Below, one piece after another: positions 11,450-24,900 of a stretch of 64,000 bases of DNA. A model generated the notes under the pieces. It saw only the letters and a program-made list of their open reading frames with translations, was not told where the DNA came from and made no database searches. Each line of letters opens with the position of its first letter. Position 1 is the stretch's first letter. Made by a program: the position numbers and the translations under genes. The stretch is from Bimastos eiseni (lineage: Eukaryota > Annelida > Clitellata > Crassiclitellata > Lumbricidae). The stretch spans positions 27,655,215 through 27,719,214 of the forward strand of contig OY365816.1 in NCBI GenBank assembly GCA_959347315.1. Reading direction: 5' to 3'.

Positions 11450-14400
11450 ATGTCGAAACTTGCGCCATTAGCGATTGGCTATGTCTTCTGGGTATACTAC
11501 GACGTCGGTGTCAAGAAAACGCCCAGTCGGGGTGGGAGGGCATCTGATTGGTTCCGTCGCCGTCGGATGTGGGTCCACTTCAAGGACTACTTCCCAGTGT
11601 TCCTCGTCAAGACTGCGGACCTCGATCCGGGGAAGAACTATATGTTCGACTGTCACCCGCACGGGATAATCGTGTGTGGGGTGTTTGCTAACTTTGCTAC
11701 GGAGGCCACGGCTTTCGGTGGAGTCTTTCCAGGAATTAAACCACATATGCTGACGGTTAAAGCCAATTTCTGGATCCCAGTGCTTAGGAGTCTATTGATC
11801 TGGAGCGGTAGGTCACAGTTTCATCGCCAAAGGGCAATTTAAAAAAACAAACGATCGACGTAAACGTGAATTTTTCTGGCGACCATGCATTTTTGGTCGC
11901 GACCCTGTGCGTTTTCAGTGAATCCATTAGGAGGTATCGTTCATCACTCCGTCCGCGTTCATTGAGTAACAAAGCTTTTAAGGTCCCAGTGTGAGGATGA
12001 AATACTTTCTAGTTGTTAAAACTTAAAAGTATTTGGAAGTGTAGCCTATATCTTGAGGACTGTTTCCTGCAACCTCGTTTTTTTAGACCAGAGTGGTCCG
12101 TGTTTCGACAACAAACGTGGTTGTCGTCTACAAAAGCATTTAAAATACATTTGACATTTATTATTGAGCTTATCAGAGAGGAGGAGGTGACAAGAGGGAC
12201 TTAAATGACTTAAGTGTAGCGAAGAGCAGAGGTTGGTTTAAAGAAATATTGCTAACAAGGCATGGAACCAGACGGTCGGGACTGAGCTTGGAGAAAAAAG
12301 CAGATGCAATGTTGAAAATGTTGTGGTAGCAAGATATAAAACCAATTTGTGAACAAATAAATCTCTTTGACACAATTCTGATTACAATGTGCTTGACGCA
12401 AATCCACTTATCATCCTATCAGATTATAAATAATTTTTTTCTACAATTTTGACGCATCTGTTTATGTGCAAGGTGTACGAACACGCGTGCAAAATTAGGC
12501 CTGTGCGTACACAAATATGTATGTATGCACCGACTACCCATTAATGAATGCGTTATATCTTCTTTTATACGTACAAACATTTGGATGTAAAACTTACATT
12601 AACAGATGTGAATAAGAGAAAGATGGTGCTTTGGTTTCTTTACAGGTTGTTGTGACGTGAGTAAGGAGAGCATAGAATAGATTCTGACGAAACAGGGAAC
12701 CGGAAACGCTGCCATTATTATTGTCGGCGGCGTAGAAGAGGCGCTCGAAGCGAATTCTGGAAGTTACAACATAGTGCTTAAGAAGAGAAAGGGAGGGATT
12801 CGTAAAGATGGCCATTCGAACAGGGTCTGTGAGCGAATCTTTTTGGGTTCTTTGAGAGTCGCCATCTTATGACATGCAAGTCTTACCGTAATATACTTAA
12901 AAGCAAAGAGCATTAAGATGTCCTCAAGGGTTGCGGCAGGATATTGGAGAGATTGCAAAGCTAAACGACATATAACGAAGGACTAGATATGTTATTGAAC
13001 GCTATTCAGCGCTCTTGAGTAAGCTGGTTCCCAGCACTCAGCTTTAGAATAGCGCATCGTAAATTTGGAGTTGACGGTTAATGTTTGTGAGTATTTCGAG
13101 ATTGGGTGTGAGATGCGCGATGACATAAGTTCACTGAACGTTCAATTTTCATTAAAAAAAATCGGGGATTGAAAGTCCCTAGATAATATAAAAAATTTAA
13201 TATCGAGATTCAGCTTATGTAGAAGAATATACACTCACTTTGCGCTGTTGGTGGGAAGATAAGACGCAGAGGCAGAGGACTGGTCTTCAGTGCTGGTCTA
13301 TATACGCCGAGGCTAAGAAACTTGAGTCGCTAACACTTAATGGCTGCCTCTGCGATAGCAAGAGACAGATTATCTAGTGAATATGCATCATGTAAATGTG
13401 TTTTAGAAATAGAATAATGTACACAATTACAGTTAAATGTGTGATTACAATGTCTTCCGTGCACAATGACGTTTGCGCAACATTTAGAATTTGTTACTGG
13501 AGAGTGGAGATTACACAGTAAGTAATCCTGACTGTTTATTTGAAGGGCCTGCCAGGTGCCTGCCTTTAGTTTCGGGTAGAACGATCTGTTCGTCCAGGTA
13601 AATAACCCACACGGATCGCATCTTCGGTCATTCCAGGAAGCGAGTGAGTAAGAAGATCCTAGGCTTTACACCTCCGCTCTTCCAAACGTTCAGAGTGCTT
13701 CCATATCGTAAACCAATCCATACAGTCGGCGAGTCTGGTAGCAAGATGTAACTAATAGAGACAGGTGTACTGGACACGAAGTTTGGGAGTTATATATACG
13801 TATATATATATCAAGGCTGCTAGAGTAGAATGCTTCAGGATCGACCTTGGGAGTAAACGTAGCCTCCTCCAAACAGAGAGGCCCACTCGGCCGTAATGAG
13901 GGAACTATCTGTCCAAAGAATTGGAATATGAGACGGTGAGAATAAATTGGACCGACTGTCATAATTATTTCGTGGCCATGACTTCTTCTCCGACTTCTTC
14001 TCCGTTCTTCTTCATCTGAAGATTTGTTTCCACCAGCTGACAGAATTCTTGATGTATTCTTCATGAAAGAGCTGTACTGCTTTCGAGCCATTTGTCAACA
14101 ATAACCTGAGTTCATCGTTCTTAGTTAAAAATACTTTTGAGGTATTGACTTATAAATTGACACGTTTACCAAGACTTAGTCAGGTATGGCGTGGCTTTCG
14201 GTTTAGTTCAGCTGGTATATGCGTGTGGGTTGCAAGTGGTTTCGCCAAGTGTAACGGGTAAATAAAAACATCTGCGTGATGGGGTCAATCCCACAATGTC
14301 TTGAATTGGTGTCTAAAATCAAGGCGTCATTCAGTCATCCAGTTCGTGAGTGAGAGCTCGTCTTTTTCATTTGGCTTTTGGCCGATCGGGTTTCATTAGG

Positions 14401-15093
14401 GCAATTGTGCCACCTCATCATATATCTGGAGGGCTCTCTTTAGCTTAAAGCACAATACATATCTTATAATGCCATTCATTAGCGCAACTTTATCCTCCTT
14501 ACTTCAGCCTAACAGATCTTTGGCCATGAAATTAGCCCCGATCGCAAGGGTCATCACTCTCCAAGTTAGGCCGTGATTATATAACAAACTAAAATAATTT
14601 TCACAGCCTTCAGATGATGCGAATGGAAATGGCGATTGTAATCATAACAAATCACGGCGAATTGTGTCATTCGACAGATGATACAATTTCCAAATATTGG
14701 AATTTGAAGTAAATCGTGTGCTACAGATTGCTATCTGAGCCAGTGATTCGCAGAGGAACATTTTGTTACATTTTCATATGGCCGGAGCGTTCCGTTCGAG
14801 AACCTCTCTTGGGACACATCTCAATTTCCGCTTTGTAGTTTAAATTTTATAGCTTTCATAGATGTGAGTGTATGTAGTTTATCAATACTTTTACAGTCTC
14901 AATCTCGCCTGCGTGTCATTGATGGTTATGTGTTACAGTTGGTCAGCCAATTAAAGTTGAAAAGGTCGTCGATCCTGATCAGTCAACTATCGACCTCATT
15001 CACCAACAGTACATGAGCGCCCTCAGCGAACTCTTCGATCAACACAAGGAACAATATGACGTCGACCAGAGCACAAACCTCAACTTTATCTGA
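11450..15093 (+). pseudogene. MOGAT-family pseudogene, tandem copy 3
   Basis: Homologues of all four exons: 11450-11807 (N-terminal membrane segment lost), 12646-12824, 13546-13728 and 14939-15093. Exon 1 is open from the ATG at 11450 and keeps HPHG, though the usual 'FGYHPHG' is 'FDCHPHG'. Exon 2 has TAG at 12678-12680 (Trp in copy 1) and a 4-bp insertion (AAGGGAGGGATT). Exon 3 has TAG at 13577-13579, a 4-bp insertion near 13645, the same 21-bp HGRG deletion as copy 2, an AAG in place of the CAG acceptor and GCGAGT in place of the GTGAGT donor. Exon 4 is intact to TGA at 15091-15093 and an AATAAA follows at 15272. The mix of intact and broken exons suggests fairly recent decay. Confidence 0.87.
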
Positions 15094-15567
15094 CTATCTT
15101 CGCGTTGTGCAGTTTTACAGTTTAGGATGGAACTCAAAGCTATTTGGTTGTATGGTAACAATTTTTCTCTGTGGTCGGTGCAATGTCAGTCTAAGTATTA
15201 AATGCAGAAAATTGTAAAATATGACAGAAGAAAATTAGTATACTTTGTTATCAAAGAAATGGATAATCTTTAATAAATTGTCCAGATGATTGGCACAATG
15301 TTAGCTTTTCCCGTGACAAGAAACTTTGACCTGGCTTATTGGCCAGTTTAGAAGTGGACGCCGATCCTGTCTTGATCTGTGTGCTGGACCCATTTTACAG
15401 GACCTCGCTGAGAGTCTGTCTGTGTCTCTGTCTGGCAGTTTGTGCTTATGTCTGTCTATTTGTGTCTCTCTGTGTCTGACTGTGTGTCTTTCTGTTTGCG
15501 TATGTCTGTCGCTTCATTTTATCTTTTCACGCACGGTTGATCTGGTGACAAGTCGGGTGTCCGGGTT
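15094..15567. other. Short convergent spacer between MOGAT copy 3 and the NACHT-WD gene
   Basis: The 475 bp between two tail-to-tail genes contains an AATAAA for the plus strand and a (TG/CT)-rich tract at about 15405-15510. No gene was seen. Confidence 0.6.
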
Positions 15568-18500
15568 TTACGCGTCGTCTGAAGACTGGAAGAATAGAGA
15601 TGGGTTGATGCGAATCTTCTTCTCCGACATATCATCATCGAGGTCTCCCTCTCCGTTCTTCATCACCTCCATCGGGTCTTCCCCGAAGAGACATGCGCCC
15701 GCCGTAACCTTGACCGAGTCTTGGAACCTGCTGGACACCATCTTCAGCGTGACGATGCTTGGAACGTCCTGGAGGCCAAAGACAATCAATTGACCGTTGA
15801 GAGCCAGTTCGAAGCACTGGATCCTCGAGTCTGGACTGAAGACGCAGAGCAGTGCAGACTGTTCCAGGTCCCAGACGGATATATCTCCAGCACAGACGAC
15901 AGCGAGGGTGGATTCTCGCGTGAGTCTGAGGTGAGCGTCGACTCCGTTGTTGAACCTCTTGTGTCCAGGGATTTCCAGAAGGTCCGGACACAGTTGAGCT
16001 TCTGGTTGCCAGATGCACAGCCGGTTACGGACCACTAGCGACTTGGATTGGCTGCAGAATACGACACGTCTCGCGTCGTCGCTCACGGCAATCGCGTTGA
16101 TCCATCCGTCGTGGCTGAGACGACGCGTGACGAACCCGGAACGGGTGTCCCATAGACTGACCAGTCCTTCTTTCTCGTCATCGTCGTAGGTCACGTTGAC
16201 GAGGTGGCATCCGTCGCAGGTGATGTCCGACACGGTCAGCTGCATCATGGAACTTGGGCTTCGCAGAACGCGCACCTGCCTGTGCGATTCCATGTCGAAG
16301 ACGCACAGGTGGTGACCGTAGAAGGAAGCAACGATCGTGGAGCGATTCTCGCTTACCAAGAAGCGATCGATGCAGTTGTGTCGCTCTGATTGGATCTCCT
16401 GTCTGCGTCGACGTGCCTCATCGACCACAGCGTGATGGCGTCTACCTCTGGCAGTTCGGGTCTCGCTTCGACGCGACCAGGGTGTCATTTTGGCGCTGGA
16501 GGCGGAACGACTACCAGGTCCGATGGAGGGGTACTCGTCGTCCAGGTCTGCAGTCGGTTCCCTCTCGCGGAACGGAATCTTGATTTGGAAGAGAACGTTA
16601 CCGGTGGCGACTTCCCAAATGAGGAACTGGGAACGACTGTCCGATGGACCAAGGAGTTGTTCGTCACTGAGAAGGCAGTAGTCATCTACTGGAAAGACTG
16701 GGATGGCCAGACTATCTACTTCAGATCTCCAGCGTCCTAGGTGAAGGTCGTAGACCTTCATTGTCCTATAGACGAGAACCTCATCTTCCTCCGCTTCGTC
16801 CATCTTCACGTACTCCTTGACGCTGAGGATGACAACCAGGCCGTTGTGAAGCAAGAGGACGTCGTCACTTCCGGCGGTCAGTTCCGGTTGACTGTGCACG
16901 ACGCTTCCGCAGAAGTCGTGCATGGCCACGTTCCAGACGTCGACCTTCCTTCCATCCGTCGACTGCGCCAAGACGTACTGCGGGTGGTCACGCATTGTTA
17001 GAATCCTCGTCACACCACAGCGCGAACGCTCCTTCGCCGTCTTTGCCTCGACTGATTCCTTGATGTTCCAGACGCGCACCGGGTCGCAGTCATCCGTGAC
17101 AGTCAGCACGAAGCGTAGGTCGCCAACGGCGCCGAGAACAGGGGATCCGCCGTGCTTGGCCACGTGCTTGTGATCCTCCGTCTCGATGTTCCACGTGGAT
17201 ACGAACGACTTCCCGGTGGTCCTATTACTACAGAAGGCGACGACGTGGGACCCGATGGCGTTGACGCTGAGCTCCTGGATGACGTCCCAATCGCAGCACT
17301 TGATGCTTCGGAGCTGCTTCCCGTTCTCCAGGTCGAAGACTTCCAGACGAACCCGATTCAGCTGCTTCGTTTCCGGGTATCTTGCGGCGCATATGCAGTA
17401 CGCTCTTGACATCACGACAGCTGTGATCGAGCCAGATTCGTGAATCCGCATCTTCCGGACCACTTTCCCTTCCTTCAGATCGTAGGCCGTCGCCACATTT
17501 GAGTCCCTCAGCGCGTAGAGTATGGTTGCTCCAACGCACGTCTTCGACAGGAATGTGGTGCAGTCCTTACGCACTGGCTTCCACGTCTCTTGGATTGTGG
17601 TCTCGCGGAGGAGCTCAAATTGCCCTTCAAGGCTCCAGACGCGCAGGTGGTTGGATCCATGGAAGACGGCAGCCAACAACGTTCCACCGGAAGCAATCGC
17701 CAGGGCTGCCGGATCCTCGAAGCCCCTCATGGTCCGGAGACACTCCGAGGTCCGTAGATCCCATATTCGTAGGAGTCCAACCTCAGACGTAACGGCCATC
17801 GTGTCACCCGAGGCGTAACGTACCTCGTATACATCCCGACCGACCCCACAGATCTTCTGTAGTACCCAGCCCGTGACTAGGTCCCACGACCTCATCGTGT
17901 CGTCCTTAGACGTCGTAACTGCCCTCAGACCATCCGAGGACGTTGTCAGCGCAGTGATGGGTCCTCGGTGCGCGCTGAGCCACTGGCAAGAGGCTCCACT
18001 GGGACTCACGAGACAGGACACCGATGGGATCAGGGCTACCAAGGACGAATACGTCGCACCGTCACGGGCCCGGCGTAGCATCGTCTTGAGGTAGGGGTAC
18101 CTGTCTGGGTCTCTCTCCGTCACTGGTTTATCCGAGGCCAGAGTCTGCAGCAGCCGTCCTGCCAATTGCGCTGTCACTTGTCGAGCGTCTTCTGCGATAA
18201 CCGAGGTCGAGACGCGGACGGCGCTCAAGACGAGTCTCAGCTCAAGGTCGTCCCGTTCGACGACTAAGGCGATTTCCAGGTCGCTGACGAGTTGGTGGAG
18301 TCCGAGAGGCGAGGATTCGATTCTCGCCAGCAGGTAGTCTTGGTTGCAGAAGCAGAATTCCTTCAGCTTGTCCACCTGTTGGCTGAATGTCAGATGATGA
18401 GGCAGCTCGTCCAACCTCCGCGAGTTGTAAACTCTTCGATGATTCTTTTCCTTGTCTTCCCCTTCCACATCCTCCCAATATAACGGCTGAGCGGTGATGA

Positions 18501-21500
18501 CGGGCTTTGCGGCAGCCTTCCAGTCACCCTTACCCTCTCCCTTTCCATCTCGTTTTCCATCGCTTGTGCCCTGATCGGAAAAGTACTCCGCCATGATCTT
18601 GTGGTACGCTCTTCGGGTCTTGCCGTCCTTAATGTACCTCTCTTCGACAATCTGCCGAAACAGGTCGTGAGCTAACCTTTTCATCGGGTATCCGTCGGAA
18701 TGGCACTCCTTGACAAGGGCACGAATCTCTGCAAGAAACCTCAGAAGCATCAGCGGCGGAAGTCTCCTCAGAGGCGGCCTTTGAAGGACGTGAACCTCCT
18801 CTGAAACCAGTTCATCCAGGCATAGTAGATCGGCGAGCTCGTTTTGAGTCAAACCGTATCTGGCCAACGCCATGTACCCGAGGGCTCTGCGTACCATCAG
18901 GTCTCCGTATTCGCGCTCCAATCGACCGAGCAGCGAGAGGACAACGCTTCTGGTGGTCAGTCCTAGCTTGACCTCCGTGCTCGATGTCCATCGCGACGCT
19001 TCGTCAAGGACCAGTTGGACGAATAGCGGAGATGGACACGCGTCAAAGGATTCCTCAATGATGCGCTGCTGCCGCTCCGTTACGCTTTTGTTGTCTCGGT
19101 CAGATAGCCAGCCGTGCGTGACTTTGGCGACGTCGGAACGTGGAAATTCTCCAAGTTCTAAGGAGCTTAGTTCCTTTTCTGTTTCGTCGCTTGGATTCCA
19201 GTTTCTGAGCCAGCGTAGACTGGGGTTTGCTTGATCTCCTGTGGTAGAAATGACGATTCGAACGTTTGATGGAAGCGTAGCAGGTATCCACAGGAATCGG
19301 TCTCTGTCGTTTGAAGCTAAAAATCAAGAATTCTGGTGGTAGTTACTGATTATTGGCGTCGCCCTCCTTCTCTTTCGTCCAGGCTTAATTAGGACTGGCA
19401 CGACCCGAGTTCGGGCAATCACGGAGATGGTCTAGCGATTTGATTAGTTAGTTCATGTGTCGCAGTGCTCAATGATGATAAGGAATGTACTTCGTAATGA
19501 CTCCCGTGAAGTAACTTTCATTAGCCGAAGCCGTTATGAAACGCGGAGCACAAGGACGCATGTAAGTAATCATGTATGTATATGTGTGTGTGTGGTGTGT
19601 GTATGTATGTATGTGCGTATGTATGTATGTATGTATGCTTGTATGTGTGTTCGGGTGTATGTGTGTAAATTATATAACATTATTAGTTCAGATGGATTAA
19701 GGTAAGTGTTAAGCAGACGTTACCTTGCAGCTCATGTACTGAATCGATGAAAATAATGATCGTCTGATGTCGAGATAAGGACTCCAGTCGACTTCTGAAA
19801 TCGTTGAAGAGAGCATTCCATTCCTAAAACGCGAATTGACATTTCTTCGCTGCTATACGAGATTCATATATATATATATATATATATAATATATATATAT
19901 ATATATTATATATATAATATATATATATATTTATATATTATATATAAATTAAGACAAGATTGTGTGTATATGTGTGTGTGTGGTGTGTGTATGTATCTGT
20001 CTGCGCTGTGCAATTGCACAGTTGTAGAGCTATTGACTCTAAGCCTTCGCCATTGGCTCGGGGAACACCTTGGAGACCCGGTCGAGAGGTTGGTGAACCC
20101 CGCGGCCGCCCTCTTCCTGCTCACCAGCGCCAAAAACCTGTCTCAACCTGTGCAACGCTGGGTTCTCCATCTAGTACTTTATATATAGACTAAGACACGC
20201 ATGAAATCCCCATTGGGTCGAAATTTAATTAACACCTGTTGCTATGGCTGGCTGACCAACTGACTGATACGTTTAACTGGTTTTATTTGAGTAATTGATC
20301 TCCGGACAAATTCACTGGTTAGTTGATCGATTAATTTGTTCATTCATCTTCCTGTTGATTGATTGATTTACTGATTCGTTCACTCATTCATTCATTCACT
20401 CATTCATTCATTCATTCAATCATTTATTCATCGATTCATTCATTCAATCGTAGTCACATGCATTCATTCACTGCGCAAATGGGAGGAAAGCGTAGCTTAC
20501 CCGTGGCACTGCTTCCAGGTGATCTGATGCTAAGTCGTGGTTGAGAGACTGGAGGTAGCTGAGCTGGAGACAAAGTGATCGCAGAAGTGGCATCACTGTC
20601 TGTGATTCCACCGTCTCACCAACCAAACGCACAACAGTTGAGCTGCGTCTGCAGAATAGACACAGTTTACGGACCTCAGAAGACATCATTATGTAGCTCA
20701 TCAAAACAGTTACATTCATTGTATTACGTCACGCCAGGCCCTATTCAATGACATCCATAATTAGCTACCGGGCGCGGCTCTTTAGAGGCACTTCATAACT
20801 AGTCGTATGCACAGTTGTACACACAATATGCGTTCATATGTACAATCGGTATGTACGTACACATGGCGTCATCGTCATACTATAGCCATAACTGCCATAA
20901 CCATCATCTTTTCTTAATCCATCAGACAAAATTTTAATAGTGAAGCGGCATAAAGCAGTCGTTAAATATTGAGAATGATCAGGAGAAATAAGGACGTGAT
21001 AGTATCCTTGAATGACCTTTGTCCTGCTAGCAGAGTCACTCTTACATATTTTGAAAGGATTTATAACAGTCGGTTAGGGTAACGGTATACTAAGCAACAT
21101 AATTTGCGCATGCGATCTTCATAAGTAATTAACTAGCAAATTACAGTACACACATTAAAACACAAAAGCATGCATATATACATACATGTATACAATCATA
21201 CATATATACACGCATCTGTACATATGTACCCATGCAAACATACATACACCTGTGCATACATCTATCCATCCATACATAAATACATGCATAAGTGCATGCA
21301 TGAACAAATATAGCCTACATAAATATTATTATAGCGAAATAAAACCAGAAAATCGATGTTCCGAGGAAAAAGAAGACAGTTCAGGATATAAACGCACGTG
21401 CTCTACCTCTTGATCCAGTTCTTGGCTTCTATTGCGGCCATTGAGATGAGCGACGTCACGCCTGACCCCGTATACCCAGAGACGACGAAGGGTCGATGGC

Positions 21501-21906
21501 TCTTGCTCCGGATGTATCTCCTGATCGCCATTAACTCCGCCCTCCGACCAACAAAAGGTTGAACCCTGCGACCAGAAAGTAGACCTTCAGTAACCCAGCT
21601 GTATAGGTGTATATAAGTCCCGCCTGTGGAATTGAAGTTAGGGAATTCTTCAAAATATTATGTACGTATATGGGGAAACATGCATGTGTATATATTAGGG
21701 CTGAGGTTTAGACGAAAGAACTGTTTTAGTGCTGTACCTGTCACTTATTTAATTCCTCCCAATAGAGCACTTATACTAAGAAGGGCTTTTTCATCAGAAT
21801 ATTGTACACTATTTACGGCAAAAGTTTGAGTATCATTGTATAATTTACATTTTATTATAATCAATATTAATACTTCGATACTCTACCATTACTTTACGTC
21901 AGTGAT

Positions 21907-21970
<64 letters not shown>

Positions 21971-24900
21971 TATATCTGTCCCTGTCCCTTCCTCTCTATA
22001 TTTGTCACTCTATCCCTGCAGTTATCTCTCTCAGTTTGCCCGCCTCGCTCCAATCTCTGTCTGTCTGTTTGTCTCTCTCTCTGTCCCAATCCCAGTTTCT
22101 GACCCTGCCTCTTTCCCTCTCCCTCTCCCTATCCCTGACCGTGTTTCCTTATCTCAAACCTGATCCTACATCCAGACTGATGCGCCTCAATTTCCCGCTC
22201 GAGCGTCGATAGTTCGTCTGCCGGAAGTGCCTCTGCTGCCCGATCAATGACGTCATGAACCACGTCTTCGAAGGCGCTAGACAGTGGTTCCACGTAGGGG
22301 GGCAGTTGGTCTCTGGTGGCTTTGGCGGCATTTCCCTCAACTCCGACGGGCAATGCGTAAGTATGAATGATCTTTCTAGACAACTGTTAATGAAAGTGGT
22401 AGATTACACATTCGCAAACAACTCACTGCAAGCAAGATATGGTAAGGTAAAACGAGATACAGAGGTAATATAATGTAAGGTAAGAGAAATAGAGAGAAAA
22501 CTATTAAGCAATGGTAAATGGCAATGATAAAATAGAGATATGGTAAGGCAAGAAATGCTAATTGGGAAGGTGTAAGATTACACAATGCAGTGACATCAAT
22601 AAGAGTAGCTGATGCGCTGCGTATTCTTCCTAAAGATTAATTTACACCAGGTAATGAGTCAATGACCTAAAATGCGTTCTTGCCAAACTGACCGATGTTT
22701 CGAGCTTCCTGGCCAGATGATCGTCGAAGGTAAATTCTATGTGTTGACCGACGGTAGCTGCTTCAAAGTCACCTGGATCGCCCTCGTGGACGGATTCAGG
22801 GTCTGAACGGTCTTCTACTTCCGGTCGAAACCAAAGGCACGATTCGAAGGAATCTTCTTCGAATCGAGTAAGGTCGAGGAAGTGATCTAGTTCGATTTCA
22901 CACGCTATGAAAAAAAGGGCAGCCTATCTCATACAACTCGCTCAGGTTGTATTCTAAGAGCATTAGGGCCTGTTGATCAATAACTACTAATGTAAAGCAA
23001 TAATTACTACTAATGCAACTATTTCCACTGCTGCTACTACTATTACTATTACTTTTATTATTATTACTATTATTACAACTACTTCCAATATTACTACTAA
23101 TAATAAATAAGATTTGTAGCAGTCTCTTTGCTCTATTAAATTACTACTAGTACTATTAACTTTACAATTATTTTATTAATATTATTATGACCCGCATGTT
23201 TATTATTTATATATGAATATATATGAGTGAGTATTTGTGTGTGAATATACGTTTCTGAAAGGAAGGACAAACTTTGAGATTGTTATGGTGTAGATGTAGA
23301 GAACGAAAGAGACAGAGAGACGATGAGGCAGTTCCAGAGAGACAGAGAAACAGTTCCAGAGAGAGAGAGACAAAGAGGCAAAGACCAGACAGAACGACAA
23401 CGATTAAAAGACAGACATGTACACAGATACACGGTGACAGGCAGAAAGACAGACTGACAGACCGTGGATTGTATTTGTACGTACATGATTTGAAATATTT
23501 CTGTAGCTCTTTCTGATCGTCGATTAGAGTCTTGGAAGCGAAGTCCTGGATCATCTTAAGGAGATTCCGACCAACGAACGACCAGGACTTCCTCGCCTGC
23601 GACCGGATGCGACCATTCCGACTCAGGACGTCTGGAAAGAGGACGCTGGGTGGCGTCACAGGACAACGTCACGAATTAAGGAATGCCTTTGTACTGCATT
23701 TGTGCCGAAATTTGAATGGCGTCTGTTTGGGAAGGTGTGTTCCGAGGCGCAGTTGGTGGGAAACAGACAGACAGACGCAGACATTCACAGGAAGATAGAA
23801 AGACCAGGTAACAAAGAGAGACAGATTGAGGCAGACAGCAGACAGACAGACGCACGCACAAACAGACACAGAAATGAATGAAGACATCTTTGGAGATAGA
23901 CAGACATGCCTGCATATATGTGTGAGAGAGAGAGACAGACAGACAGACAGAGACAGAGACAGAGAGACAGAGAGAGACAGAGACAGAGAGACAGAGACAG
24001 AGACAGAGATGGACAGAGAAAGAGACAGACAGAGACAGAGAGATACAAAAAGAGAGAGAGGGAAACATACAGACAGAGAGACAGAGACAGACAGACAGAG
24101 TGAGAGAGAAAGAGAGAGAAAAGAAAATAGATATACAGAGAGAAACAAAGACAAAGAGAGATAGGATCATAGAGACATTTAGAGAAAGAGAGATAGAGAG
24201 AAACTGAGGTTTGTGTAGTCAATGGAACTTTCTTCTAAATTCTTTGGCTGACTGACTGACTTACTGACTGATCGACTGACTGACTGACTCACTCACTGAC
24301 ACTGACTGACCATCATAATACCAATCACAAACATGATCACAGTCATAGCTACAACTGCGAACCACGACCACGCTTTCAATTACGATGTGATTCACAATCA
24401 CAATACCTTGGATCCTGGAGTCGATAGACGTGACGAGTCTCGTTATCGTACAACTGATACCAGGAACGAATCGTTTGAATTCGTTCCTTGATGATTTCAA
24501 CAGACACCTCGATCTTCTCCTCCTCTTCCTTACTGTCTACCACATCCGTGTCGCCACCATCCACCTCGTCTGGTAGCGGTGATTCAAGTGATTCTGAAGT
24601 CTCTTCCTCCAGATCTTGGAGTGTTCGGGGCGTCAAGGCGATTGAGTGGCTCTTGGAGGACTTCTGCTCTTCAATGAGCGCCTGAAGTCGAACCAGTTCT
24701 TCGGACATTGCGTCGATTATTGAGTGGAATTCCCCACTAGGAATTTCCGTGGGTAGGACGTCCGACGGTGCGTTACTCAGGGTCAGAAATGTCTGCCAAC
24801 CAGAATTTATTTCATCAGCTATGTTTCCAGGATCCGATGGGCTTATGAGACGATCTGTCCTAGTTATGTCTGGGGTTGTCCGGTCCAAGATTAGACGGGG

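Noticed and set aside
14205..14300. A tRNA-like stretch
   Set aside because: Some A-box resemblance (TTCAGCTGGT) but no cloverleaf could be drawn.
15326..18483. Several plus-strand frames of 60-155 codons
   Set aside because: Shadows opposite the long last exon of the NACHT-WD gene.
23669..24222. Ser/Leu/Cys-rich frames of 140-165 codons
   Set aside because: GACA/GA microsatellite; they overlap an intron of the NACHT-WD gene.
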